Source of the DNA: ZC4RG30 sp963777735 | Lineage (GTDB): Bacteria; Pseudomonadota; Gammaproteobacteria; Steroidobacterales; Steroidobacteraceae | Length of the DNA: 64,000 nt | Direction: 5' to 3' | Assembly (NCBI GenBank): GCA_963777735.1 | Contig: CAVZRQ010000003.1 | Span: 20,425-84,424, forward strand | Shown here: one piece after another, positions 56,142 to 63,316 of the stretch | Numbering within the stretch: the first letter of the stretch is position 1 | How the letters are laid out: each line of letters opens with the position of its first letter | Notes under the pieces: generated by a model | Told to the model about the DNA's origin: nothing | The model's input: only the letters and a program-made list of their open reading frames with translations | Database searches by the model: none | Made by a program: the position numbers and the translations under genes

Positions 56142-56960
56142 TCATCGGGAGAAGAACAGCTGCTTTTCGCGAAAGACCACCACTGTGGCCAGAACAATGA
56201 GCAGGCCTGTCTGCACAACTTTAGTCATCGGATGCGGAGAGAACAGCTCATTGAATACGCCTGACGTGACATGAAATAACGCGGCGATCCAGATGCTTCG
56301 TCCTGCCCTGTAGTAGAGCCAATTCATCAGGAATACTACTGGAAAGATGCTCAAAGGAAAGTTGATTGCTGCCCAGAATCCGGTGTCGACAAGATTGCTG
56401 TGGTAGTAACCTTTGATGAGTCCGAGGGGCGCATGCCACAGGCCCCAGAACACTGAGAAGAGCATCGAGGCACCAAAGAGCGAGAGTCTGCGGCGAAGTG
56501 CGTCTGTTCCGTAGGTATGCCAAGCCAGCTCTTCAAGTATTGGGAACGTGATGAGAATGGCCCATGGTGAGAGTGGGCCGGCGGTGAAGCTGGGCTGCGC
56601 ATTGATGTGGAACTGGTCGCTGCTGGAGCCGAAAGGCAGCGTTATGCAAATAGCAAGCAAAATGCTCAACGGCATGACCAAAGCCGCCAGTAACCATTCC
56701 CGTGGCCACCCCGCCCTCAGGCGCACCAGACGCTGAGCGCAGTCGCGGCGCAGGTCAACGTTGGCGAGAATGAAGCCTGCGGCTACGGCCGTCGGGGTGA
56801 GTATTCCGAAGACGGCAAATAGGGCGCCGAGTTGTGTCAGCCGCGGATGGGGATTGGCCATATGGCTGATCCAGGCGCAGGTGAGCCAGAAGGCCCACGG
56901 AATCGCAGTCGACAGGGAATAGAAAAGCCAAGGTCGTCGATACAGCTGAATGGGATCCAC
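56142..56960 (-). CDS. CPBP family intramembrane metalloprotease
   Basis: 272 residues, seven to eight membrane helices. CPBP motifs: EELAWHTYG (motif 1, with His in place of the common Arg at the end), FWGLWHAPLG (motif 2) and LFHVTSGVFNE (motif 3). The fold is that of Rce1/CAAX proteases; bacterial members act in bacteriocin immunity or membrane proteolysis. Codon choice and GC are visibly lower than neighbours, a possible sign of transfer together with the TetR gene. Confidence 0.88.
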   Translation of the reverse strand: MDPIQLYRRPWLFYSLSTAIPWAFWLTCAWISHMANPHPRLTQLGALFAVFGILTPTAVAAGFILANVDLRRDCAQRLVRLRAGWPREWLLAALVMPLSILLAICITLPFGSSSDQFHINAQPSFTAGPLSPWAILITFPILEELAWHTYGTDALRRRLSLFGASMLFSVFWGLWHAPLGLIKGYYHSNLVDTGFWAAINFPLSIFPVVFLMNWLYYRAGRSIWIAALFHVTSGVFNELFSPHPMTKVVQTGLLIVLATVVVFREKQLFFSR

Positions 56961-56997
56961 GGCGCCTCCACGGGTGAATGGTTGCGCTCACAGTACC

Positions 56998-57012
56998 GAC
57001 CGACGGTCGGTC
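56998..57012. promoter_or_regulatory. Likely TetR operator
   Basis: GACCGAC-G-GTCGGTC is a perfect 15-base palindrome, 38 bases upstream of the CPBP start. Palindromes of GACCGAC/GTCGGTC type are common TetR-family sites. Direct repeats of GACC extend it slightly on the left. Confidence 0.6.
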
Positions 57013-57133
57013 AGTCAATTTTGCCGACAGTGATCCCGAATGGGGCCGTCATGCTGCGCTACGCACCCGCCGGTTGTGCTGTGCCCTGACGAGATGTACG
57101 GTGAGTCGAGAAATCATCAGGGCGGGATAAGAA

Positions 57134-57310
57134 ATGCCTCACAGCAGCAAACCGCAGAACGCGGATCGAATCGCAGGTGAAGCGGTCCAAGGTGCGCGAC
57201 TTTCTGATGAATTGCTCGCCATTGCCCGTCGCTGCGCGGCGTTGCCTTTGATGGCGCCCCGCCCAGTTGGCCAGCTGCCGGGTTACGACCGCAACGGACT
57301 GCCGCGCTAG
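57134..57310 (+). pseudogene. VapB-like antitoxin remnant with internal deletion
   Basis: A 58-codon frame, ATG 57134 to TAG 57308. The C-terminus LLAIARRCAALPLM ... GYDRNGLPR matches the end of VapB antitoxins of the Rv0623/PSK type (usually '...CAALP-LD-RS--EILGYDE-GLPR'). The N-terminal SSKPQNADRIAGEAV resembles their 'SIKNPEADRLARELA' start. The 20-25 residues normally between are missing, and no VapC toxin gene follows; the next gene is the S41 peptidase 6 bases on. I infer an internally deleted relic of a toxin-antitoxin operon. Confidence 0.55.
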
Positions 57311-57316
57311 TCGACC

Positions 57317-58840
57317 TTGGGCACGGTCTATCGCGCCACATTGCTCGCTGCACTGGTCGCCATACTGGCGTCCAGGTCCGCGATTTCCCTCGCCGCAGAC
57401 CTGCCGCCACCGAAGCCCACCGATGCCGCGGGCTGGAGTGCCCTTACCCTGGCCGACCTCGACGCCATGCACGCGCTGCTGCGCGACCAGACGCTCATTC
57501 CCTACGACTCCGAGAATCCGGCCTACGCGCGCTGGCTGGAAGAGGGCCATGCCGCCGCCCGCTCGCGCGCCGCGGAAGTCAGCAACGAAGCCGGCTACAT
57601 CTACACGCTGACCGCCTACGCAAACGGGTTCCGTGATCCGCACATCGTGGTGAAGGGCCGACTGCCGTCCCCGGATCGCTGGCCCGGCTTCATCGCCGCA
57701 GCGCGCGGCGACACCGTGGTTGTCGTGCAGCGTGACAATCTCGATCCCTCAGCGCCGGCGCTTGGGGCGCGCATCGAGAGCTGCGATGGCCAGTCGCTGA
57801 CAGAGTTGATCCAGGCGCGCATGACTCCCTTCTTCCACAGCGCCGGTTTGCCCGAGCGCTGGATCATTCCTCGCCTGTTTCTGGACAACCACAATCCGTT
57901 TGCGCCGCTGCCAGCCAGGTGTTCGGTACGAACGGGTGAAACCGTCGCCGACATAACTCTGCGATGGCGGGCGATCTTTTCAGTCTCGCCAAATTTCCGC
58001 GATGAATTCACCAATGCCGGCCCTGGTCCCGCAGCAGCCTGGGGCCTCACCGAGCCCGCGCCCGGCGTGTTCTGGATTGGTGTTCCCACCTTCCTCCAAA
58101 GCGCCGAAACCGCTCCGAAACTTCGGGCGCTGATCGCCGCGATCAACGCACGGGGCGATGAGATGCGTCGCGCGCGCGCCATCGTCATCGATACGCGCGG
58201 CAATGGAGGGGGCACCACCTATTGGCCTCGCCAGCTGGCGGACGCGGTCTTCACCCCGAAGGTGTTGAAGAGCGCGCGCGCGGCCACACCGGTACGACGC
58301 ATCGCCATGGAAATCCGCGCCACCCCTGAGAACGCTGCGGCCAGAAGAAGATCCCACGAACTGCTGGCCAGCGAATGGACCCCAAAGCAAATACGCAGCT
58401 CCCTGTCCAACATCAAGACCATTGAACGGGCGATCGATCGCAAACCTCCCATCTTGCGAGTTGGCCGCAAGAAAGTTAGCCCTTCCGGAGGCGTCACGCT
58501 GCAGAGGCCTGAAGGGGGTGCATCTCCTTTCCCTGCCCGGGTCTATTTCCTCTCGAACGGCTCCTGCGGTTCGACCTGCCTGGAGTTCGCCGACGACGTA
58601 TTGCGGGTGCCCGGCGTGCGCCTGATCGGTTCGGCTACCGCCGGTGACACCGCCTACACGGAAGTGCGCGGCGAAATGCTCCCCTCAGGCCTCTCGGAGC
58701 TGAATTTTCCGCAATGGGTGGTTCGCGGGAAGGGTCGGGCAGCGCTGGAAAAATATGCGCCCGATGTTGCCTACGATGGTGGCTGGGACGATGCCAGCGT
58801 TCGGGCCTGGACATTGGCCCTGATCGAAGCAGGGCGCTGA
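57317..58840 (+). CDS. Exported S41 family (tail-specific-type) serine peptidase
   Basis: 507 residues from TTG 57317 with a signal peptide (about residues 8-26). No PDZ domain is obvious beyond a short RIESCDGQSLTELI loop. The S41 core shows WIGVPTFLQSAE, AIVIDTRGNGGGTTYW and the nucleophile block SNGSCGSTCLEFADDVL, with Ser and Glu four residues apart, then LIGSATAGDTAYTEVR. Four Cys suggest disulphides. Periplasmic peptidase of unknown target. A hairpin follows, but its U-tract is on the opposite strand. Confidence 0.88.
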   Translation: MGTVYRATLLAALVAILASRSAISLAADLPPPKPTDAAGWSALTLADLDAMHALLRDQTLIPYDSENPAYARWLEEGHAAARSRAAEVSNEAGYIYTLTAYANGFRDPHIVVKGRLPSPDRWPGFIAAARGDTVVVVQRDNLDPSAPALGARIESCDGQSLTELIQARMTPFFHSAGLPERWIIPRLFLDNHNPFAPLPARCSVRTGETVADITLRWRAIFSVSPNFRDEFTNAGPGPAAAWGLTEPAPGVFWIGVPTFLQSAETAPKLRALIAAINARGDEMRRARAIVIDTRGNGGGTTYWPRQLADAVFTPKVLKSARAATPVRRIAMEIRATPENAAARRRSHELLASEWTPKQIRSSLSNIKTIERAIDRKPPILRVGRKKVSPSGGVTLQRPEGGASPFPARVYFLSNGSCGSTCLEFADDVLRVPGVRLIGSATAGDTAYTEVRGEMLPSGLSELNFPQWVVRGKGRAALEKYAPDVAYDGGWDDASVRAWTLALIEAGR

Positions 58841-58851
58841 TCCAAGAAAAA

Positions 58852-58870
58852 GGCCCCGCATAGCGGGGCC
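58852..58870 (-). terminator. Terminator of hsp20
   Basis: GGCCCCGC (58852-58859), loop ATA, GCGGGGCC (58863-58870). On the minus strand it is followed by TTTTTCTTGG, a good U-tract. It lies 67 bases after the hsp20 stop. Confidence 0.85.
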
Positions 58871-58887
58871 TGCCAATCGACCGGGAA

Positions 58888-58913
58888 GCTGGTTCGGGGG
58901 GTAGCGAACCAGC
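58888..58913. repeat. Second hairpin in the hsp20 3' region
   Basis: GCTGGTTCG (58888-58896) and CGAACCAGC (58905-58913), perfect 9-base stem with an 8-base loop, between the hsp20 stop and its terminator. No T-tract. Perhaps a 3' stabiliser or a fold that spaces the terminator. Confidence 0.4.
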
Positions 58914-58937
58914 CATTGATCCCGGATCGCGGGTTCT

Positions 58938-59354
58938 TTATGCGGCCTCGACCACCACACGCTTCGGTGCAACCACCGCCTGCTTGGGAATCGAAACCTC
59001 GAGTACACCGTGAGTAAACTTCGCCTTGATGGCGTCTGTCTGTACGTTCTCCGGCAGAGTGAAGCGACGGGTGAAGCTGCCGGTCACGCGCTCGCGGCGT
59101 TCATAGCCTTCGGCGGTCTCGGTCTGCTCGGCCTTGCGCTCGCCACGCAGCGTCAGAATGCCTTTTTCTGCGGTGATTTCGATGTCTTCGGGCGTCACGC
59201 CCGGCAGATCGGCCTTCACCACAAAGCGCTCTTTCTCTTCCTGCACATCGACAGCAGGAATATAGGAAACGTTCCGTGTGGCGGCGTAAGCACCGTCCAG
59301 TTCACGGTTGATGCGGCTCAGCAGGTGCCAGGGCTCACGAATAGCGATGTTCAC
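58938..59354 (-). CDS. Hsp20/alpha-crystallin family small heat-shock protein
   Basis: 138 residues from GTG 59354, 7 bases after GGAGG. Alpha-crystallin domain with FVVKADLPGVTPEDIEIT, GILTLRGERK, FTRRFTLPENV and the closing AKFTHGVLEVSIPK. It holds unfolding proteins in the cytosol as oligomers. A perfect hairpin abuts its ribosome-binding site and could be a thermosensor. Confidence 0.95.
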   Translation of the reverse strand: MNIAIREPWHLLSRINRELDGAYAATRNVSYIPAVDVQEEKERFVVKADLPGVTPEDIEITAEKGILTLRGERKAEQTETAEGYERRERVTGSFTRRFTLPENVQTDAIKAKFTHGVLEVSIPKQAVVAPKRVVVEAA

Positions 59355-59366
59355 GTCGGTACCTCC

Positions 59367-59395
59367 TCAGGTGCAAAAATCTTCGATGCACCTGA
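59367..59395 (-). promoter_or_regulatory. 5' UTR hairpin abutting the hsp20 ribosome-binding site
   Basis: TCAGGTGCA (59367-59375) and TGCACCTGA (59387-59395) form a perfect 9-base stem with an 11-base A/T-rich loop. In the mRNA the 3' arm ends directly at GGAGG (59362-59366). A CTTGAAA (59416-59422, minus strand) upstream could be a sigma32 -35, but the -10 is weak. Confidence 0.45.
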
Positions 59396-59505
59396 TGTGC
59401 GACCGACCTCGGGAGTTTCAAGGGGAAATTTTTGCAAGGCGCTGCGTCAATCCTCGGTCGCCCGTAATTTCTTGAAAATCGAGGATTTTTGCCGGCGGAA
59501 TACGT

Positions 59506-60063
59506 CTATGAACGGCGCGGCCGAAACGAATGCAGGTTGCTGCCGATGAAGACGGCGGAAGGACCGACGAGGAAATACGTGATCTGGTACCAGGTGGGGA
59601 CGATTTCTGTCGAGGTCAACGTCATCAAGGTGACTGCAAGCAACATCATGGCGACCAACAAAAGAGCAGCCTCACGTCGGTACCGCGCTGCGCAGTATCC
59701 GATGAGCACCACGAACGGGAAGGTGGCCAGCATGCCCAACGGGCGATAGGCGACTGCGCCGGTTGTAGACGAGTTCGTGATCAACCAATTGACAAGAAAC
59801 TCCACGACGCCAACGGCGACGTATGCCAGCAACGCGATGCCCGTTATGGCCAGCCATTTCCCCTGCGTTACCCTGAGCCAGAGCAACGGCAGCACGGAAG
59901 CCCCGGCCTGCCGCAGAAACCAATGGAACGCGGCGGGGGAGTGCACCTTCGCGCGCAGCGCGTACTCCTCCGCGAGATCTCCCAGCAGGGCCTCGCGCTG
60001 GCTACGCGGCGCCATCCTGCTGAGGGCCCACGTCGCAGCCATCACGGCGCAACGACGAATCAC
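59506..60063 (-). CDS. Membrane protein with permease-prefix-like domain
   Basis: 185 residues from GTG 60063, overlapping the PadR stop (GTGA). The N-terminal soluble part (RMAPRSQREALLGDLAEEYALR ... FHWFLRQAGASVLPLLW) resembles the 'permease prefix domain 2' found before ABC permeases paired with PadR regulators. Here it is followed only by four membrane helices and no FtsX domain. Function unknown; probably a membrane partner or target controlled by the PadR repressor. Confidence 0.65.
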   Translation of the reverse strand: MIRRCAVMAATWALSRMAPRSQREALLGDLAEEYALRAKVHSPAAFHWFLRQAGASVLPLLWLRVTQGKWLAITGIALLAYVAVGVVEFLVNWLITNSSTTGAVAYRPLGMLATFPFVVLIGYCAARYRREAALLLVAMMLLAVTLMTLTSTEIVPTWYQITYFLVGPSAVFIGSNLHSFRPRRS

Positions 60064-60392
60064 AGGGCTTGCAGGCCCTTGAGGCCTGCACTCATCTTCA
60101 GGATGATTTCCTGCGTGTTCCGCAGGGCCTCGACTCCCCCTTCCAGCATGCGGTAGTAGCGCTTCGACCGACCGCCACGCTCGGCGGTGGGCTCGCCTGG
60201 AGAGGAAATGATGAAGCCCTTCGCTTCCATGCGGACAAGCGTCGCATACACGGCACCAATCGACAGATCGCGACCGGTCGCGGCCTGAATCTCCCGGCGC
60301 ACGGTCATGCCGTAGGCATTCGGGCTCAGCCGCATCACGGCCAGCAGCACGATGTGCTCCAGGGAACCCAGCGGCTCTGGACGTTTCTTCAT
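60060..60392 (-). CDS. PadR family transcriptional regulator
   Basis: 110 residues from ATG 60392 (KKRPEPLGSLEHIVLLAVMRL). Winged helix with YGMTVRREIQAATGRDLSIGAVYATLVRMEAKGF, then the wing (ERGGRSKRYYRML) and a C-terminal dimer helix. PadR proteins repress neighbouring genes and release on ligand or stress. A dyad 8 bases upstream of the start, in the gap shared with the divergent VOC gene, is a likely site. Confidence 0.92.
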   Translation of the reverse strand: MKKRPEPLGSLEHIVLLAVMRLSPNAYGMTVRREIQAATGRDLSIGAVYATLVRMEAKGFIISSPGEPTAERGGRSKRYYRMLEGGVEALRNTQEIILKMSAGLKGLQAL

Positions 60393-60399
60393 ATGTTTT

Positions 60400-60417
60400 G
60401 TATTGTAAAAGAAATAC
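60400..60417. promoter_or_regulatory. Likely PadR operator
   Basis: GTATT-N8-AATAC, perfect 5-base arms in an AT-rich island between the divergent PadR and VOC genes. Spacing resembles PadR boxes (ATGT-N8-ACAT). Confidence 0.45.
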
Positions 60418-60448
60418 GTCGTGCTGACCACTCCGGGCAGGAGCTGAA

Positions 60449-60826
60449 ATGATCAACTACCTAATGGTTGGAACAAACCGCTTCGACGAGGCCGTCGCCT
60501 TCTACGATGCGCTGCTCACCGACATGGGCGCCACGCACGTTTATTCCACCGAAAGGAATGCAGCCTGGGGATGGGGTATCGGGACGCCGATGTTCATCGT
60601 CACGAAACCCTTCGACCAGCAACCGGCAACCGTAGGCAACGGCAGCATGGTGGCCTTCGATGTGGAGTCGGCCCAGCGGGTCGATGCGCTGCATGCCCGG
60701 GCGCTGGCGCTCGGTGGCACCAGCGAGGGTGCGCCGGGGCTTCGTGGCGAGCACCTCTATGTCGGCTATTGCCGGGATCTCGACGGCAACAAGTTCAATT
60801 TCATCTGCTACTTGCGCCCGACCTGA
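60449..60826 (+). CDS. VOC (glyoxalase-fold) family protein
   Basis: 125 residues (INYLMVGTNRFDEAVAFYDALL ... GYCRDLDGNKFNFICYL). Typical short YycE/PhnB-like glyoxalase-fold protein with the two half-modules and the closing 'DLDGNKFNF' Glu/Asn strand. Reaction unknown. It is divergent from padR and may be controlled through the shared dyad. Confidence 0.85.
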   Translation: MINYLMVGTNRFDEAVAFYDALLTDMGATHVYSTERNAAWGWGIGTPMFIVTKPFDQQPATVGNGSMVAFDVESAQRVDALHARALALGGTSEGAPGLRGEHLYVGYCRDLDGNKFNFICYLRPT

Positions 60827-60858
60827 AGCCCCCGGCATGCCGGCAAGGTCGCAGAACC

Positions 60859-60895
60859 TGTGGATAGCCTGTGCACCACCTGTGGGTTCCACACC
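60859..60895. promoter_or_regulatory. Cluster of DnaA-box-like sequences and a dyad upstream of nrdJ
   Basis: TGTGGATAG (60859-60867) differs from a perfect DnaA box by one base. TGTGCACC (60870-60877), TGTGGGTTCC (60881-60890) and TTCCACACC (60887-60895) are weaker matches, the last two forming TGTGG-GTT-CCACA. DnaA controls nrd genes in several bacteria. The 317-base gap to nrdJ holds no gene I can see. Confidence 0.45.
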
Positions 60896-60994
60896 ACAAT
60901 AGGTTGATTTTCCCAACGTTGACCCATCATCCCCACAGAACCACTTGCAAAAATATTTTTGCCGGGTGAATTCTGCAAGCGATTGATATATCTA

Positions 60995-61084
60995 TATAAT
61001 CCTGACCGTTACTGCCTTAGGCAATCAGCTTGACGCTGAATATTGTCTTATCTAACCTCTCCCTCCGGCCACAATATCTTGTGT
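60995..61084 (+). promoter_or_regulatory. nrdJ promoter with NrdR box
   Basis: A -10-like TATAAT lies at 60995-61000. CCACAATATCTTGTGT (61069-61084) matches the NrdR consensus ACACWATATATWGTGT closely (9 of 10 in the core). A weaker partner, CTGAATATTG (61036-61045), matches 8 of 10 core positions, but at 36 bases the spacing is not the usual 31-32. NrdR represses ribonucleotide reductase operons when dATP is plentiful. No cobalamin riboswitch box is visible. Confidence 0.55.
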
Positions 61085-61143
61085 CCGGGTCTCAACCCCG
61101 AATTCAGAGCTCAGCTACTTGTTTATGAGGATTCCGTCGATCC

Positions 61144-63315
61144 ATGAATACCGTCGTGAAGATCGAACCTAAGTACGTGGACGCGATTCCCTTCCAGGAA
61201 GCGTCCATCGACATCTGGGACAAAAAATACCGGCTTACGTCCAAGGACGGCGCCCCGGTAGACATGACCATGGACGATACCTACCAGCGCGTGGCCCGCA
61301 CGCTGGCCGACGTCGAGCGCCCTGCGCTTCGCGAACACTGGGGCGAACGTTTTCTGTGGGCGCTGCGCAAGGGCGCCATCCCCGCCGGCCGCATCACCAG
61401 CAACGCCGGCGCGCTGGAGCACAAGCCCGCCACCTCCACTATCAACTGCACCGTGTCCGGCCTGATCCGCGACTCGATGGACGACATCCTCAGCAAGGTG
61501 CACGAGGCCGGCCTCACGCTGAAGGCCGGCTGCGGCATCGGCTACGAATTCTCCACGCTGCGCCCGCGCGGCGCGTATGTGTCGGGCGCCGGCGCCTACA
61601 CCTCGGGCCCGCTGTCGTTCATGGATATCTACGACAAGATGTGCTTCACCGTCTCCTCCGCCGGCGGTCGCCGCGGCGCGCAGATGGGCACGTTCGATGT
61701 CGGCCATCCCGATGTCATGGAGTTCATCAAGTCCAAGCGCGAGAACGGCCGCCTGCGCCAGTTCAACCTGAGCCTGCTCATCACCGATGAGTTCATGCAC
61801 GCCGTGCGCGACAACGCCGACTGGAAGCTCGCCTTCCCCGTGCGCCAGAAGGAGTTCGACGGAACTTTGGCCGATCTGCAGGATGCCACCAAGTACGTGT
61901 GGCGCGAGTGGCCCACGCACGATGGCTACATCTCCAACGCCGAAGGCCTCGTCGCCTGCAAGATCTACAAGACGCTGCCGGCGCGCCGCATGTGGGATGT
62001 CATCATGACTTCCACCTACGATTTCGCCGAGCCCGGCTTCATCCTCATCGATCGCGTCAATGAGATGAACAACAACTGGTTCTGCGAGAACGTGCGGGCC
62101 ACCAACCCGTGTGGCGAACAGCCGCTGCCGCCGTATGGCTCGTGCCTGCTCGGCTCGGTCAATCTCACGCGTTTCGTCATCGATCCCTTCACCGATCAAG
62201 CCCGCTTCGACTGGGATGAATACAAGGAAGTCGTCCGCGTCTTCACCCGCATGCTCGACAACGTGGTGGAAGTGAACGGCCTGCCGCTCGAAGGCCAGCG
62301 CAACGAGATCATGCGCAAGCGTCGTCACGGCATGGGCTTCCTCGGCCTCGGCTCCACCTTCGCGCTGCTGCGGATGAAGTACGGCAGCCCCGAATCCGTG
62401 AAGTTCACCGAGGATGTGTCCCGCGAGATGGCCGTCGCCGGCTGGGAAGCCGGCCTCGAGCTCGCCCGCGAGAAGGGCCCCGCGCCCATCATGAACGAAG
62501 AATTCGAAGTCACCGCCGAGATGCTGCGCAAGCGGCCGGAGATGAAAAAAGATGGATGGAACGTCGGTTCGCGTGTCCCGGGTCGCCTCCTGCATGCCCG
62601 CTACAGTCGGTATATGCAGCGTGTCGCCGCCGTGGCGCCGCAGCTTGTCGACGATCTGGCAACGGTGGGCGCGCGTTTCACGCACCACACGTCGATTGCC
62701 CCAACCGGCACCATCTCCCTGTCGCTCGCGAATAACGCGAGCAACGGCATCGAACCGTCCTTCGCGCATCACTACTTCCGCAATGTGATCCGCGAAGGCC
62801 GCAAGACGAAGGAGAAGGTCGACGTCTTCTCGTTCGAGCTGCTGGCCTACCGCGAGCTCATCAACCACGAGGCCATGCCGAACGCCACCGAAGGCAAGAC
62901 CAAGCTGCCCGATTACTTCAGCACCTCAGATGAAGTAACCCCCACGCAGCATGTGGACATCCAGGCCGCCGCGCAGATCTGGGTCGATTCCTCGATCTCC
63001 AAGACCGCCAACGTGCCCACCGACTACAACTACGACAACTTCAAAGACATCTATCGCTACGCCCACGAGAAGGGCCTGAAGGGCTGCACCACCTTCCGCT
63101 TCAACCCCGAAGCCTTCCAGGGCGTGCTGGTGAAGGAAGAAGATCTCAAGAACACCAAGTACGTGTTCACCCTCGAAGACGGCAGCGAGATCGAAGTGGC
63201 CGGCAACGAAGAGATCGAATACGACGGCGAGATGCACAGCGCCGCCAATCTGTACGACGCCCTGAAAGAGGGCTACTACGGCAAATACCAGACCACGAAC
63301 TCAGAGACGCATTGA
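61144..63315 (+). CDS. nrdJa: Class II (adenosylcobalamin-dependent) ribonucleotide reductase, catalytic subunit NrdJa
   Basis: 723 residues, matching the NrdJa part of split class II enzymes such as that of Pseudomonas aeruginosa. Catalytic-barrel motifs: ITSNAGALEHKPATSTINC, LKAGCGIGYEFSTLRPRG, the radical-site loop ATNPCGEQPLPPYGSC, and IAPTGTISLSLANNASNGIEP. It makes deoxynucleotides with B12 and works with or without oxygen. The C-terminal redox-active part is in the next gene, which starts 1 base after its stop. Confidence 0.95.
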   Translation: MNTVVKIEPKYVDAIPFQEASIDIWDKKYRLTSKDGAPVDMTMDDTYQRVARTLADVERPALREHWGERFLWALRKGAIPAGRITSNAGALEHKPATSTINCTVSGLIRDSMDDILSKVHEAGLTLKAGCGIGYEFSTLRPRGAYVSGAGAYTSGPLSFMDIYDKMCFTVSSAGGRRGAQMGTFDVGHPDVMEFIKSKRENGRLRQFNLSLLITDEFMHAVRDNADWKLAFPVRQKEFDGTLADLQDATKYVWREWPTHDGYISNAEGLVACKIYKTLPARRMWDVIMTSTYDFAEPGFILIDRVNEMNNNWFCENVRATNPCGEQPLPPYGSCLLGSVNLTRFVIDPFTDQARFDWDEYKEVVRVFTRMLDNVVEVNGLPLEGQRNEIMRKRRHGMGFLGLGSTFALLRMKYGSPESVKFTEDVSREMAVAGWEAGLELAREKGPAPIMNEEFEVTAEMLRKRPEMKKDGWNVGSRVPGRLLHARYSRYMQRVAAVAPQLVDDLATVGARFTHHTSIAPTGTISLSLANNASNGIEPSFAHHYFRNVIREGRKTKEKVDVFSFELLAYRELINHEAMPNATEGKTKLPDYFSTSDEVTPTQHVDIQAAAQIWVDSSISKTANVPTDYNYDNFKDIYRYAHEKGLKGCTTFRFNPEAFQGVLVKEEDLKNTKYVFTLEDGSEIEVAGNEEIEYDGEMHSAANLYDALKEGYYGKYQTTNSETH

Positions 63316-63316
63316 G

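Noticed and set aside
60827..61143. Cobalamin riboswitch in front of the B12-dependent reductase
   Set aside because: No B12-box-like sequence (GCCACTG core) or long-range pairing found; NrdR and DnaA-like sites are better supported.
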